Below, one piece after another: positions 1 to 9,065 of a stretch of DNA of 62,366 nucleotides. The notes beneath the pieces were generated by a model, which saw only the letters and a list, made by a program, of their open reading frames with translations, searched no databases and was not told the origin of the DNA. Positions within the stretch are counted from its first letter, which is position 1; each line of letters starts with the position of its first letter. Made by a program: the position numbers and the translations under genes. This stretch comes from a virus: positions 1 to 62,366 of IMG/VR virus record IMGVR_UViG_3300020583_000001. One strand, 5' to 3'.

Positions 1-127
1 CGCCGGGTTCCTATGGGACGGGTAAAGAACCCGGCCTAAAGATTGTTTCCTACTCCGAAAAGGGCTCTAAACTCGATAAGTCGGGAGCCATGCGCCACTC
101 GTTTATGGTGGCAGCTACAAGGCCCAG
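1..127. repeat. Terminal direct repeat, left copy (circular overlap)
   Basis: These 127 bases are identical to 62240-62366. An exact 127-base end repeat equals a common maximum k-mer length of short-read assemblers, and it lies inside a coding gene whose reading frame continues perfectly across the join. It therefore most likely marks a circular assembly rather than a biological terminal repeat. Confidence 0.93.
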
Positions 128-656
128 CCGGGAGGCACTGGCGGCCCACAGTGCGACCGGGAAGAATGGCGATGGGTTGAACACCTTTGGCCCGGATTTT
201 GAGGGCACCGCTTGGCTATCGCTTACCCTGCATGAGATGTGGCTGAACCCGGAAGCCTGCGCTCTGGCCTTTACCGAGTCCAGCCGGAACAAGGAAGGGG
301 TGATTCAGGCGGATTATATCGCTGCTGCCATTCAGGAGGGGGAAGCCACCCAGGAGTCGATCTCCAAAGCTCAAGACTATTTCAAATCCATTGCCAGTCA
401 AAAGGTAATCGCTGCCAACACTCCCGACGACAAGATGCAAGAGGCTTACGAGTCCCAGTACGGAAAGGAGTTGATCCAGATCTCGATTAAGGTGGGCCAG
501 TTTGTTACCCTTCAGGATTGGAAGGGTGTACCCCGCGATCTCCACCTTGATCCCCTGCAACTGGTGGGGACGGAGTTTTCGGGAAAAATCGAGACAAAGG
601 AATTTAATGGGAAATCGGGAAGCTTATGCACGGCTGTATACTCGAAGAAAAAATAA
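3..656 (+). CDS. Possible ssDNA-binding/recombination accessory protein (C-terminal part; gene crosses the window junction)
   Basis: This is the larger part of a gene that begins at 62188 (ATG after AAAGGAG) and runs through the circular junction to the TAA at 654-656. The whole protein is 235 residues. I do not recognise its family. The last third (from KELIQISIKVGQF to the end) alternates hydrophobic and polar residues with Gly, as an OB-fold would, and the C-terminus is basic (YSKKK). It follows directly after a RecT-like annealing protein and a MazG-like gene, where phages often keep a single-strand-binding partner. That role is inference from position and is not shown by a motif. The ATG at 90 is internal and should not be used as the start. 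Confidence 0.8.
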   Translation, partial: PGSYGTGKEPGLKIVSYSEKGSKLDKSGAMRHSFMVAATRPSREALAAHSATGKNGDGLNTFGPDFEGTAWLSLTLHEMWLNPEACALAFTESSRNKEGVIQADYIAAAIQEGEATQESISKAQDYFKSIASQKVIAANTPDDKMQEAYESQYGKELIQISIKVGQFVTLQDWKGVPRDLHLDPLQLVGTEFSGKIETKEFNGKSGSLCTAVYSKKK

Positions 657-678
657 CAATCATTCACGGGAGGTCAAA

Positions 679-876
679 ATGACTTGGTGGCAGGAGTTCA
701 AAAAACGCTTTGGTAAAAAGCCTCCCGTGATAAACACACAGTGGGGGACAGTGACAGAGGGAGCGCGTAAGCAGGCGGCGCTTAACCTGCGAGACGATCC
801 CTACAAACTTAAAACAGTGATCGAAATGGTGGGAGAAAAAGAAGCGAGAAGAAGATACCCGGAGTCGTTTGAATGA
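679..876 (+). CDS. Small hypothetical early protein, 65 aa
   Basis: An ATG at 679 follows the ribosome site GGGAGGT, 22 bases after the preceding gene. The stop overlaps the start of the methylase gene by 4 bases (ATGA), so translation is probably coupled. The 65-residue product is basic and helical (WWQEFKKRFGKK near the N-terminus, KEARRRYPESFE at the end) with no motif I recognise. It could be a small partner of the methylase or an unrelated early protein. An upstream in-frame extension to 502 overlaps the previous gene and has no good ribosome site, so I reject it. Confidence 0.7.
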   Translation: MTWWQEFKKRFGKKPPVINTQWGTVTEGARKQAALNLRDDPYKLKTVIEMVGEKEARRRYPESFE

Positions 877-1331
877 GCACCTTGATTGAGCGGCCACCAC
901 TTCGATACGACTGGGAAACTCCCCCTAAGTTGTTTAATGCGCTTGATGCAGAGTTCCACTTCACGCTTGACGTTTGTGCTGACATGCACAATGCAAAGCT
1001 CGCCAACTATTACTCTCCTACAGAGAACGGACTGCTTCAGGCTTGGGCTGGAACGTGTTGGATGAATCCTCCCTATGGGCGTGGCATGATCGGGCCGTGG
1101 ATAAAGAAGGCTTATGATTCCGCGTGTAGTGGAGACGCTACGGTGGTGTGTCTGATTCCTGCACGACCCGGAAATGATTGGTGGAAATGGGTGATCAAAG
1201 CTGAGGTAAGGTTTCTGCGCAATCGAGTCAAGTTTGTTGGCGCGAAAACTGGAGCTAAGTTCGATTGTGTTGTAGCAATATTTCATGCTCATCTAGACCC
1301 CAGCGGAATTATGAAGGTGTGGAAGCCTTGA
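873..1331 (+). CDS. Phage DNA N6-adenine methyltransferase (Dam-type)
   Basis: The 152-residue protein matches the phage N6-adenine methyltransferase (Dam) family. It opens with the typical W-x-T-P-x-x-L-F-x-x-L-D-A-E-F substrate region (residues 15-28), then FTLDVCA, and has the catalytic NPPYG motif at about residue 67 followed by a hydrophobic strand (VVCLIPARPG). The family transfers a methyl group from S-adenosylmethionine to adenine N6 in DNA. It is the last gene of the rightward early arm, coupled to the gene before it by an ATGA overlap, and it converges on the late arm. No restriction nuclease partner is visible, so protection of phage DNA against host restriction is the likely role. 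Confidence 0.9.
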   Translation: MSTLIERPPLRYDWETPPKLFNALDAEFHFTLDVCADMHNAKLANYYSPTENGLLQAWAGTCWMNPPYGRGMIGPWIKKAYDSACSGDATVVCLIPARPGNDWWKWVIKAEVRFLRNRVKFVGAKTGAKFDCVVAIFHAHLDPSGIMKVWKP

Positions 1332-1383
1332 GAATAAAGCCTGACTAGTATTGGAGCGAGATGAAGGAGGTGCCTTGTGCGGC

Positions 1384-2469
1384 TTATGCAATGGCGGGGT
1401 GAAGTGATGATTGCTGGCGTGAACGCTCGGATGCGTCGGCTGCTCGGATTTGATATAGGCCACTCGCGCCAATGTCATGCGACCGAGATGGATCGACAAA
1501 ACACGCTTCCTGCCAAGGACACGGCACCCATCCATCACACTGCCCCCTTGCCATCGGTTCCTCCATTGGCTCCCTTCGTTCCTCCATCATGCGTTGCATA
1601 CGAGTCGCAAGCCTCTCTAGTTGGCCTAGCGTATCCCGGCGTACTGCCTCGCTGGGTTGAGCGATGGGTATGTGATGAAGAAGGGTCGGCGTGACCCCAT
1701 CGGAATCCATCAGGTCCACCCATGTCTCAGGATCGGGATTGGGCTGGTCGGCATAGTAGATCGGTATCCACTGTTCAGACAAGGAGGTCGCATGGCCTTT
1801 ACTGTTTTTCCTGACAAACTTATATCTATGGGCAATTGCCGGGTGTTTATACGCCCGGACCCAGGCCGACGTTCGGCGACCATTACGCTGCTGTCCGATG
1901 TTTATGACGTGGAGAGTGAGCGGCGCATCGCAGACGGCGATATCCCCGAACACGTACCAGCCGTGCGCCTCGCGTGCGAGGGTATCGTTATCAAATCGGT
2001 CAACTGTGATCCAGCGATGGAGAAGGCCGGAGTCGTCGGCCCAAGCGAGGGGGGACCATTCTAATGGACTGGAATCTTCTATGTTGGATATTGGGATTGA
2101 TGGCTGTCGCGTCATTGTCAGCAGTGTTAGCCGAGATATGGCTGTCAAGATGGTGCTCAACATGCCAGCGTAATCATTCGCCACGACCCACGAATCCTGA
2201 CCCTCCGACAGATCCAAGCCGGGATTCGCCGCCGCCGACAGAAACCGAGTCCGCGCTGCCTGAATCTCCGTCTCAGGAGACGCGCCGTTGGAGATAGCAA
2301 AGATGGCTTGCCGCAAGCACTGGTCGAAAAGACGCTTCGGGCGATAGCGAATGACCCTCCAAGATTGCTCCAGCAGCCATCGCCTGGGGCAACCCTGAAA
2401 GGTAGAGAGGGAGTAAGCATCAATGATCGAAGCTGAATTTATCTTCTGTGTGATTGGTGGGCTCGTCAT
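1384..2469 (-). CDS. RecB/Cas4-like PD-(D/E)XK family protein, active site apparently lost
   Basis: The 361-residue last gene of the leftward arm has the outline of a RecB/Cas4-like nuclease: an N-terminal S-L-S-T-F-x-x-C-P-R-R-W segment (residues 21-32) like the first cysteine region of the family, and a late C-D-G-W-V-P-C-P-W-Q-E-A-C cluster (about residues 310-322) that could complete an iron-sulphur site. Where active members have G-x-x-D followed by a strand with D-x-K, this protein reads FGDIAVCD and then HVINIGQQRNG, so the Asp and Lys appear replaced. It may be a structural or binding relative rather than a nuclease. Known members process DNA ends in recombination. It lies 24 bases after the last internal-virion-type gene, far from the recombination genes. 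Confidence 0.75.
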   Translation of the reverse strand: MTSPPITQKINSASIIDAYSLSTFQGCPRRWLLEQSWRVIRYRPKRLFDQCLRQAIFAISNGASPETEIQAARTRFLSAAANPGLDLSEGQDSWVVANDYAGMLSTILTAISRLTLLTMTRQPSIPISNIEDSSPLEWSPLAWADDSGLLHRWITVDRFDNDTLAREAHGWYVFGDIAVCDAPLTLHVINIGQQRNGRRTSAWVRAYKHPAIAHRYKFVRKNSKGHATSLSEQWIPIYYADQPNPDPETWVDLMDSDGVTPTLLHHIPIAQPSEAVRRDTLGQLERLATRMQRMMEERREPMEEPMARGQCDGWVPCPWQEACFVDPSRSHDIGASGLYQIRAADASERSRQQSSLHPAIA

Positions 2470-2492
2470 GTTCGTCCTAGCCTACCACGAAG

Positions 2493-4424
2493 TCACTGGC
2501 TTGGAGGCGGAGGGAAAGAACTCCCGGCAGGCAACTCCTGCCTTGGCTGCGAGGCGATCCATTCCCGCACCTTCTTATTGGAGAGCAACAAATGCTCGGC
2601 CAAGCGCGGCGGGAACAAATCCCACCACCCGTAAGGACGACCAGCGACGGACTCCAGCTTCCGTAGCCTGACCTCTCGCGGATCTACTGGAGGGATATCC
2701 TTGGGAGCATTCAACGTCGGCAGTGTTGGCTTATCCGGCAGCTTTGGTGGCTTAACCTCTCCCAACTCCGGCGGCTCAGGGAACTTAGGCGGAGCTGGCA
2801 TTTCAAACTTCCCTGGCTTGGCCGACACTTTGATCTTAGGTAACGCTTCCGCTTGCGCGTTCATTCGTCGTAGCGCCAGCGCGGTATGAGGTGACACTCC
2901 AGCGTCACGATACTTGGCCATCGTCTGGAGAAGTCGGTCGCCCGCCTTGCCTAGCACCTGCGAGGATATATCTGCTGCATCCTTGGCATTGCGAATCTTA
3001 GCTAGCGGGCTATCCTTGCCCTCCCAGTCATCGTAATAACGGCTCTGATCCGCCTTGAGCGATGAGTATTCATCTCCGATCCCATGCCGCTTTGCTGTGG
3101 CTTGCAACGCTGCGTCCTGCGCTTCGTGAACGTGCTTTAGCGCTTGATAAATATTCCCCGGCAAGTCTCCCTGTGCGAGTCGATCACCTACAGCCGAATA
3201 ATGCACTCGCGCTGTCTGCCACGGAATCGAGGCTCCTGGCGCGGCCTGTAATCCTTCAGCGTCATCTACTGAATCCTTAATCCCGATCTCAGTGAGAAGA
3301 TCGTTGAACACTTTAACGCTGCCAGGAGCGCCGCGTAGGTCATTCTTGATCGCCTTCTGTACTGCGTTGTGGACCGTGGTGGCGTCAGTCGGAGTCTCCT
3401 CGCCGATCTTGTCACGGATCGCGTCCCACCGGGCATCCAGCTTTCCCTTGACCACACGCTGGCCCTTATCCACGTTATCCTTGACCATCTTGGTATAGGC
3501 TTCCTGCCCACGGCCCAGCGCCTCACGCTTATTCTTGATGGCCTCAGCATCTTGCGCGGATTTCTCAGCCGCGTAAGCTTTGTCCACCCAGTCCTTTTGC
3601 GCGTCTGCAACCTTCTTGGCATGAGCCGACTTCTGTCCAGCGGTCGCCTGCTCATGTGCGGCGACTTCCTGATCGTACTTGGCCTTGGCGTCCTTTAACT
3701 TCTCTTGATGTGTATCTAACAATTCCTGCGTCTTGCGCTCATTCTCGACCAAGTCCTGCGCGTGACGCTGGTTGATAGTGTCGGCCTTGGCGGTAAATCC
3801 CGCCTGTTGCGTCTCTACCTTATGCGCCCGTGCTCGTTCTGCCTCAGCAACCGGGATCTTTCCTGCCCCAGCGACATCCTGTGCCAGTGCGCGAGTAGCT
3901 CCGCCTACGCGATCCATAGTCTTGCCTACTGTTCCCTCAGCAATCTTCCCTGGCGTTTCTCCCCCGGCTTCATCTCCGGCTAGGAATGTAGCAGCATCGG
4001 CGGATATCTTAGCCGGATCTTCTCCTTGGCTCATGCGATAGGCAATCCCCGGCGTAGTCATGCTGAGGATTCCCTTGCCCGCGTTGGCGATGCCCTCTTC
4101 CTCAGCCTCAAACGGAGCCAGCAGCATCTTGCCATAGCGGCCTTGGGCCTTAGCTTCCTTAACTTTCTTGGAAGCACTGTCGAGTATCTGCGCAGGGAAG
4201 TTAGCCATCGCTCCGAGATCGGTGCCAAGGTTCTCGCTGAAGCGCGACATGAACGACTTCTGGGGGGCGGGAGTTGTGGCGGCTGGGGATTGGCTTATCG
4301 TAGATAGTAGCTTCCCTTGCATATCGTCCGACACGCCATAATGTTTTAGCACCAACTTCTGTGCATCCGGCGACATCTTCCTGAACTCTTGATCGTCCAG
4401 CGTCTCTGTCAGGGATTGTGGCAT
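2493..4424 (-). CDS. Putative internal virion/ejection protein, 643 aa, coiled coil
   Basis: The 643-residue protein has a long charged helical middle (about residues 190-330, rich in Ala, Lys, Glu and Gln with heptad-like spacing) and a Pro-rich C-terminal region (about 530-600, repeated PPKxPxxPxL). Its N-terminus (MSPDAQKLVLKHYGV) is helical. It is the third of three genes in a row after the nozzle and spike genes. Podoviruses place their three DNA-ejection or core proteins there, and these are large, helical and poorly conserved, as here. The role is inferred from position and composition. It starts 5 bases after the upstream stop, with no strong ribosome site. Confidence 0.8.
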   Translation of the reverse strand: MPQSLTETLDDQEFRKMSPDAQKLVLKHYGVSDDMQGKLLSTISQSPAATTPAPQKSFMSRFSENLGTDLGAMANFPAQILDSASKKVKEAKAQGRYGKMLLAPFEAEEEGIANAGKGILSMTTPGIAYRMSQGEDPAKISADAATFLAGDEAGGETPGKIAEGTVGKTMDRVGGATRALAQDVAGAGKIPVAEAERARAHKVETQQAGFTAKADTINQRHAQDLVENERKTQELLDTHQEKLKDAKAKYDQEVAAHEQATAGQKSAHAKKVADAQKDWVDKAYAAEKSAQDAEAIKNKREALGRGQEAYTKMVKDNVDKGQRVVKGKLDARWDAIRDKIGEETPTDATTVHNAVQKAIKNDLRGAPGSVKVFNDLLTEIGIKDSVDDAEGLQAAPGASIPWQTARVHYSAVGDRLAQGDLPGNIYQALKHVHEAQDAALQATAKRHGIGDEYSSLKADQSRYYDDWEGKDSPLAKIRNAKDAADISSQVLGKAGDRLLQTMAKYRDAGVSPHTALALRRMNAQAEALPKIKVSAKPGKFEMPAPPKFPEPPELGEVKPPKLPDKPTLPTLNAPKDIPPVDPREVRLRKLESVAGRPYGWWDLFPPRLAEHLLLSNKKVREWIASQPRQELPAGSSFPPPPSQ

Positions 4425-4429
4425 GGGAT

Positions 4430-6079
4430 TTAGTGTGCGGCAGCGTGTTTGGCCAAGTAGGCGGCGGCTTCCTCGTCTGCGGTCTGCGGAGGCTTGGGCA
4501 TGTGCGAATCGCCGTAGCCGACCGCCGCGCCTTTCTTGCCATACTTATAAGCATCGTCCATGACATCCTTGAGCCGTGCCTTGATCGTTTCCAGTTTTTC
4601 CTTCATCAGCTTCGGCGAATCTACCCACGGATTAGGTGTGTGCTCTAGCGCCTTCTTTAACGCCAGCACGGATCGACTGGTCCCTTTGAGCACTGACGCG
4701 GCCTCGACTACCGAGCCAAGCGACAGTCCAGCGATATCCTTGCCCAGTGATCCTTCTGGGGATGCGATGCCAATGGCGTACTTAGCCCGTGGCCCCAGCA
4801 GGTATCCAGAGGAGTTATTATTCCCCAGCTTGAGATCGTTGATATCCTTCAGCAGCCCGTCGATCTGATCCATGACCGGGCTTGCGGCGATGATCGTCTT
4901 CTGTGCTTCGGGGATCAGCGTCACCGGAGCATTGCGCCCTTGGTCTTTGAGATATTTTTCAACCGCTGGCTTGTCCTTGGACGATGGCACCACGCCATTC
5001 TGCTCCCAGTCATCGGCCATCGCAGCTACGCGGCCCCCGCCACCTCCCTTGGCTGTCGATGGCCCTCTGCCAGACTTCGCGGTGGGCGGAGCAGGCATCC
5101 CACTCTTACCTCTCGGTGGAACCTTCTGTGTCGTCCGCGAGGATGTAGTCGTTCCTGTATCAGGATTGTAGGTGCTGGAGCTACTGCTGACCGTCGGCAG
5201 CGTCCCTGGAAGTATCTGCCCTGCATTCTCAACCGGCTCGCCATTCTGATCGAATACCTGTCCAGTCGTCAAATCCTGCGTGCCAAATAGCCGCTTGGTG
5301 GGATCATTCGGATCGCTATAGGTGACCGGATGTGGCTTGACCCGTGCCTGCGCGGCCTTAACCGAATATTCTCCTCGGACCTTCTCCTCTTCCTGCTTCC
5401 GCTGGGATGCGTCATCGAGATCGGATTGCGCGACCTGATGCGCCGACTCAGCCTGTGACCGCGCCAGCGACGTCCCTGGATCTTGCCCTGCTGGAGTGTA
5501 TCCCGGTGGTGGAGGCATTTGCGTCCCAGATGCGTCAGGCGAGGCGTTCGGCGGTACGGGCATCCCTGAGCCTCCCTTAGCCCCTTCTCCTCCAGCAGGA
5601 GCAGCGTTCTGCGGCGGCTGAGGCATCCCTGTCGCTGGTTGCTGACCCTGCCCACCTTGTCCCGGCTGTGGTGGGTTTCCGCCCGCTCGATGGTGTACGA
5701 GCTTATCGGTGAACTGTCCTAGCTTGCCGATGATCGACTTGTTCTCTTTGCTTACTCCCGCCGCCTTCTGCCATGCGTCGAATGCTGCTTTGCGCTGGAG
5801 TTCTAACTTCTGCCCTTCCGGCGTCAGCGTGCCATCCTTGCCCATATACTTGCCGGTAGTATCCCCGGCGAGCACCTGTGACAACTCTCCATAGCTGCGG
5901 TGATTACGATCCGCTTCGGCGACTCGCTTGGCGTGGGCGTCTTCCAACTGCTGCCGGACCATCGGCATTCCGCCGCCAGTAAGATTGACGAGGAATCCCT
6001 TGAGCTTGTCGCCTTCAGAGCCGGAGCCCACGCCAGCAACAGGCGTATCTGTCGGAGGTGGTGGCATGGAAGTTCCCAT
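4430..6079 (-). CDS. Putative internal virion/ejection protein, 549 aa, Pro/Gly-rich linker
   Basis: This 549-residue protein joins two helical regions (about residues 20-125 and 350-549) by a long disordered linker rich in Pro, Gly, Gln, Ser and Thr (about 130-345) that contains repeated MPxPPxxxPxG units. The start overlaps the stop of the preceding gene by one base (TAATG), which supports coupled translation. Position between two other helix-rich virion-type proteins at the end of the structural arm suggests a second internal or ejected virion protein. The sequence itself gives no family match that I can name. Confidence 0.8.
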   Translation of the reverse strand: MGTSMPPPPTDTPVAGVGSGSEGDKLKGFLVNLTGGGMPMVRQQLEDAHAKRVAEADRNHRSYGELSQVLAGDTTGKYMGKDGTLTPEGQKLELQRKAAFDAWQKAAGVSKENKSIIGKLGQFTDKLVHHRAGGNPPQPGQGGQGQQPATGMPQPPQNAAPAGGEGAKGGSGMPVPPNASPDASGTQMPPPPGYTPAGQDPGTSLARSQAESAHQVAQSDLDDASQRKQEEEKVRGEYSVKAAQARVKPHPVTYSDPNDPTKRLFGTQDLTTGQVFDQNGEPVENAGQILPGTLPTVSSSSSTYNPDTGTTTSSRTTQKVPPRGKSGMPAPPTAKSGRGPSTAKGGGGGRVAAMADDWEQNGVVPSSKDKPAVEKYLKDQGRNAPVTLIPEAQKTIIAASPVMDQIDGLLKDINDLKLGNNNSSGYLLGPRAKYAIGIASPEGSLGKDIAGLSLGSVVEAASVLKGTSRSVLALKKALEHTPNPWVDSPKLMKEKLETIKARLKDVMDDAYKYGKKGAAVGYGDSHMPKPPQTADEEAAAYLAKHAAAH

Positions 6080-6708
6080 TACATTGACGCTCCCAGGTCG
6101 AGTAATGTACTGACAGTTGTGGCGGCGTTATTGGCGTTCTGATTATGCAGATCATTCGACTCCGCCCGCGAATCTCCCGCCAACGATGTCAGCGACTTGG
6201 CCGCTCCAGTCCCAATCCCAAGCAGGTTCAAGGCCGCGCTCAGTTGCGAATCCCCCACCTTACTCGTTGTTCCGGCAACCTGTGTGGCCCCTTGCGCCGC
6301 TGTGGACTTCGCCTGATTTACCGCCGTATCGACCGCTGCGTTCTTATTCGTATCAATCTGCTGGCCGACCGCGTTTACTCCCCCGCCGCGAGCCGTCCCT
6401 GAATTAGCAATCTGTTTCTTCTGCGCATCGGCCCCGGCGTTCGCTGCGTTGACCGTTGGCGCTACTGCGCTGAGAGTCTGCTGCCGATTACCGCTCAAGA
6501 GGTCGGAGTAATACTTCGCTGGCGACGACAACTGCGAGAGGGCATCCTTTTGTGTTGCCTGTCCCGCCGTGTATCCAGCTTCAGCATTGGGCAGCGCGAA
6601 GTTGAACACATTGTTGAGATCGCCGAATCCCTGGAGTTGATTCTTGCGATCAGTCTTCGCCCCACTTCCCGAGAACAGGCTGAATATCGCGCTCAGTGGT
6701 GATCCCAT
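6079..6708 (-). CDS. Putative internal virion/ejection protein, 209 aa
   Basis: The 209-residue product is Ala/Asn/Gln/Thr-rich with predicted amphipathic helices and a Gly-containing N-terminus (MGSPLSAIFSLFSGSG), a composition typical of small podovirus ejection proteins. The ribosome site AGGAGACAA precedes the ATG at 6708 and lies within the last codons of the spike gene upstream (16-base overlap). It is the first of three consecutive virion-internal-type genes. The role is inferred from order and composition. Confidence 0.75.
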   Translation of the reverse strand: MGSPLSAIFSLFSGSGAKTDRKNQLQGFGDLNNVFNFALPNAEAGYTAGQATQKDALSQLSSPAKYYSDLLSGNRQQTLSAVAPTVNAANAGADAQKKQIANSGTARGGGVNAVGQQIDTNKNAAVDTAVNQAKSTAAQGATQVAGTTSKVGDSQLSAALNLLGIGTGAAKSLTSLAGDSRAESNDLHNQNANNAATTVSTLLDLGASM

Positions 6709-9065
6709 TTGTCTCCTATCTTAGCACTGGGGTAAAGGATCGTAGCCATAAACGCTGCGGAAGTGGGAACGCCGAAGGGTGGCGGTATTGGATCGTTCGC
6801 ATAACAACTGGTTTCATTGAAACTCAATACACCGCCAGTTCCATCCGGCACCCCGCCCATTACATGCAGAAAGCATTCCATTGCCGGGATTGCATTGGCG
6901 TGTCCTCCGAAAGTTGCCACCAGACTTCCGCCGCCCGGAGTGCAGTCCGAGTTAGAACTTGCTTGGGCATAGGAATAAGTCCCACCATTGCAGCGCCCGA
7001 GATTTCCGCTCGCCACGTCTGGTCCGGTAATCGGCCATCCCGCACAATATCCGGTTGTGGGATTTTTACCGAACGGCAGATTGCTATGACCGCATCCCGT
7101 ACCAACGCTTCCGCCAGTGAAATAAAAAGAAGATGGCATGGCGGACTGTCCTGCGCCCGTATCCCCAAGCGTCGGCACGGCGGTCGCAAAACTTACCGAA
7201 CCATTGCAAATCGAACAGGACCACAAGGAAGATGGAATTTCTGTCGTGCTGCCGCAAGTCGTTCCCCATCCCGTATCCGACGAGCTGCCGCACCACCGTA
7301 CCGTAGCCGTCGTACAGACTGGAGAACCGGAAGTGGGACACCCCGCCGTGATCGCGTCCCAATTCCCCCAGCGCATCAGTGTAGCCGGAGTTACGGCGTC
7401 CCAAGAGTTAAGCGTTCCGCATGAATTGTTGGTAGAGCACCAAGTCGTGTTGTAATTCGTGTTGCAGGAAAAGCCATTGTTGGAACTGAAGCCGCTGTTG
7501 TAGATCGATTGCGTTCCTGCCCCAGAAGTGCAGGCCGAAGCATTTGTCTGATAGACTCCGATCTGATTTCTGCCAGGGTCGCCCATAACGTTTCCTATTA
7601 CATTCTCGTAGCGCGAACTGGCGTAAAGAGCAATCGCGATGGTAGAGACCGTGCAGGTTGAACCGCCGCAGGAGTTTTGATTGCCGGGAAAAAGATTGCG
7701 AAACAACGTCTCCAAGTGATGCGTGCCGTGAACCGCGTCGGAGACGTAACCCAGCGAACTATTGCCTTCGTGCAGGTTGAAGTAATTACCGCCTGCGTGT
7801 GAGTAGTCCCCAGCGGCAAAGGCCGTGGCAAAGAACACGCTGCCAATTGTGTAGTTGTAGGCGATGACATTGCCGCCTGCGGAGCCATTGTTATTCGGGC
7901 AAGAGTCGGTGACTTGCTGGCAGATGTTGTTCACGAACACGCTGTCGGCCACACTGTTGAATTCTGTGGCGTAGCTCACGGCAGCGTGCGACTGGCCTTG
8001 ATAAAAATAGTTGTTCTCGTCCACGTTGTGCGAGACGATGATGTTGCTGATGTGCGCCCGCGACGGATAGACTCCCTTGATTCCCTTGACCCAGCATTTG
8101 TAGCAGTTGCTTACTTCGAGGATATTTGCTCCGGTTGCGCTCGTAGCATCAATCGACATATCCTCAATGCCGCGCTGGGTGGCAAACGAGGTTGCATACC
8201 AGACTTGCGGACTTTGCCCGCTGCGCCAGTTTGGCATGTATAGGCCGGGAGAGATAGTGATACATGGAGCCGTGAATGTGCAGGAACCGCCGCTAGTAGC
8301 TATATTTGTGACGGTGACGATCTGCTCTTGCCCTCGCGTGCAGGTTGATGTCGTGGGATTCCCCGAGTTGAGGCAAGGCCCATCGGTCCTCTGAAATCCT
8401 CCCTGGTAAGCGGTCGCGGTTGATGTGCCCCCGATGCAGGACGAGTAATAAGTAATCGAAGTGGCGCTCGCCGGAGGGCCGTTGCAGTTGAAGACAGAGC
8501 CTGGATCGGTGCCTTCATCCAGTTGATCGAGCACAAGCATTGAACCAACTGTTAGATTCGAGAGACTGCCGACTGCCGGAGTGGTTGAGCCGCAGTTGGC
8601 GATTGTGATGACCGTCGTGCCTGCCGTATATCCAGCGATCCAGTCGCACACATTGTCGGGATTGGAACTGGCGTTAGTCGTCGAACCTTGAATGCAGACC
8701 GCTGCGTAGTTATAGAGGCAGGCATTGTGCCCGGTCATCACGAGGAACGTCTGATTCGCTCCCCCGCCCCGCACCACTACATTGTCATGGCTGATGTTGA
8801 AGCCGCTCGTCAGGTTAAATGTTCCGTTTCCCAGGAGAACATATTGATTGTTGGAGCAGCCAGCCGTCGCGCTCGTTATCGTTGCTCCGCTGCCCGAGTA
8901 TGGCGCGATGGTCGAGCCGCACTGCGTCCATGAAGCATCGGGCGGTGTGATGCCAGGGAATCCAGCCTGTGTCCAGTCGATAGCACGCGACGGGTCGATG
9001 ATGCCGGACCATGCTTGGCCGAAGCAGGATGCAACCAACAATAGAAATGTGAAGCAGTGCTTCAT
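6693..9065 (-). CDS. Large beta-helix spike-like protein with export signal, 790 aa
   Basis: The 790-residue protein begins with a positively charged, hydrophobic export signal (MKHCFTFLLLVASCFG). VASC at residues 11-14 fits a lipobox, while CFG-Q could be an ordinary signal peptidase site. The mature part is rich in Gly, Ser, Thr and Asn with short repeating turns (GFNISHDNVVVRGGGANQTF at about 90-110), which suggests a right-handed parallel beta helix of the pectate-lyase or tailspike kind. Cysteine is frequent, which fits an oxidising compartment. The gene is coupled to its neighbour by an ATGA overlap. It may be a secreted depolymerase or a cell-surface or virion spike. The substrate is unknown. 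Confidence 0.8.
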   Translation of the reverse strand: MKHCFTFLLLVASCFGQAWSGIIDPSRAIDWTQAGFPGITPPDASWTQCGSTIAPYSGSGATITSATAGCSNNQYVLLGNGTFNLTSGFNISHDNVVVRGGGANQTFLVMTGHNACLYNYAAVCIQGSTTNASSNPDNVCDWIAGYTAGTTVITIANCGSTTPAVGSLSNLTVGSMLVLDQLDEGTDPGSVFNCNGPPASATSITYYSSCIGGTSTATAYQGGFQRTDGPCLNSGNPTTSTCTRGQEQIVTVTNIATSGGSCTFTAPCITISPGLYMPNWRSGQSPQVWYATSFATQRGIEDMSIDATSATGANILEVSNCYKCWVKGIKGVYPSRAHISNIIVSHNVDENNYFYQGQSHAAVSYATEFNSVADSVFVNNICQQVTDSCPNNNGSAGGNVIAYNYTIGSVFFATAFAAGDYSHAGGNYFNLHEGNSSLGYVSDAVHGTHHLETLFRNLFPGNQNSCGGSTCTVSTIAIALYASSRYENVIGNVMGDPGRNQIGVYQTNASACTSGAGTQSIYNSGFSSNNGFSCNTNYNTTWCSTNNSCGTLNSWDAVTPATLMRWGNWDAITAGCPTSGSPVCTTATVRWCGSSSDTGWGTTCGSTTEIPSSLWSCSICNGSVSFATAVPTLGDTGAGQSAMPSSFYFTGGSVGTGCGHSNLPFGKNPTTGYCAGWPITGPDVASGNLGRCNGGTYSYAQASSNSDCTPGGGSLVATFGGHANAIPAMECFLHVMGGVPDGTGGVLSFNETSCYANDPIPPPFGVPTSAAFMATILYPSAKIGDKWDHH

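Noticed and set aside
1-127. Biological direct terminal repeat
   Set aside because: Exactly 127 bases, inside a coding frame that continues perfectly across the join, so assembly overlap explains it better.
1377-1694. Rightward frame starting at GTG 1377 with a textbook AAGGAGGT site upstream
   Set aside because: It runs antisense to the 361-residue RecB-like gene, has no protein-like pattern, and the site probably arose by chance. Short peptides starting at 1361 or 1375 are equally weak.
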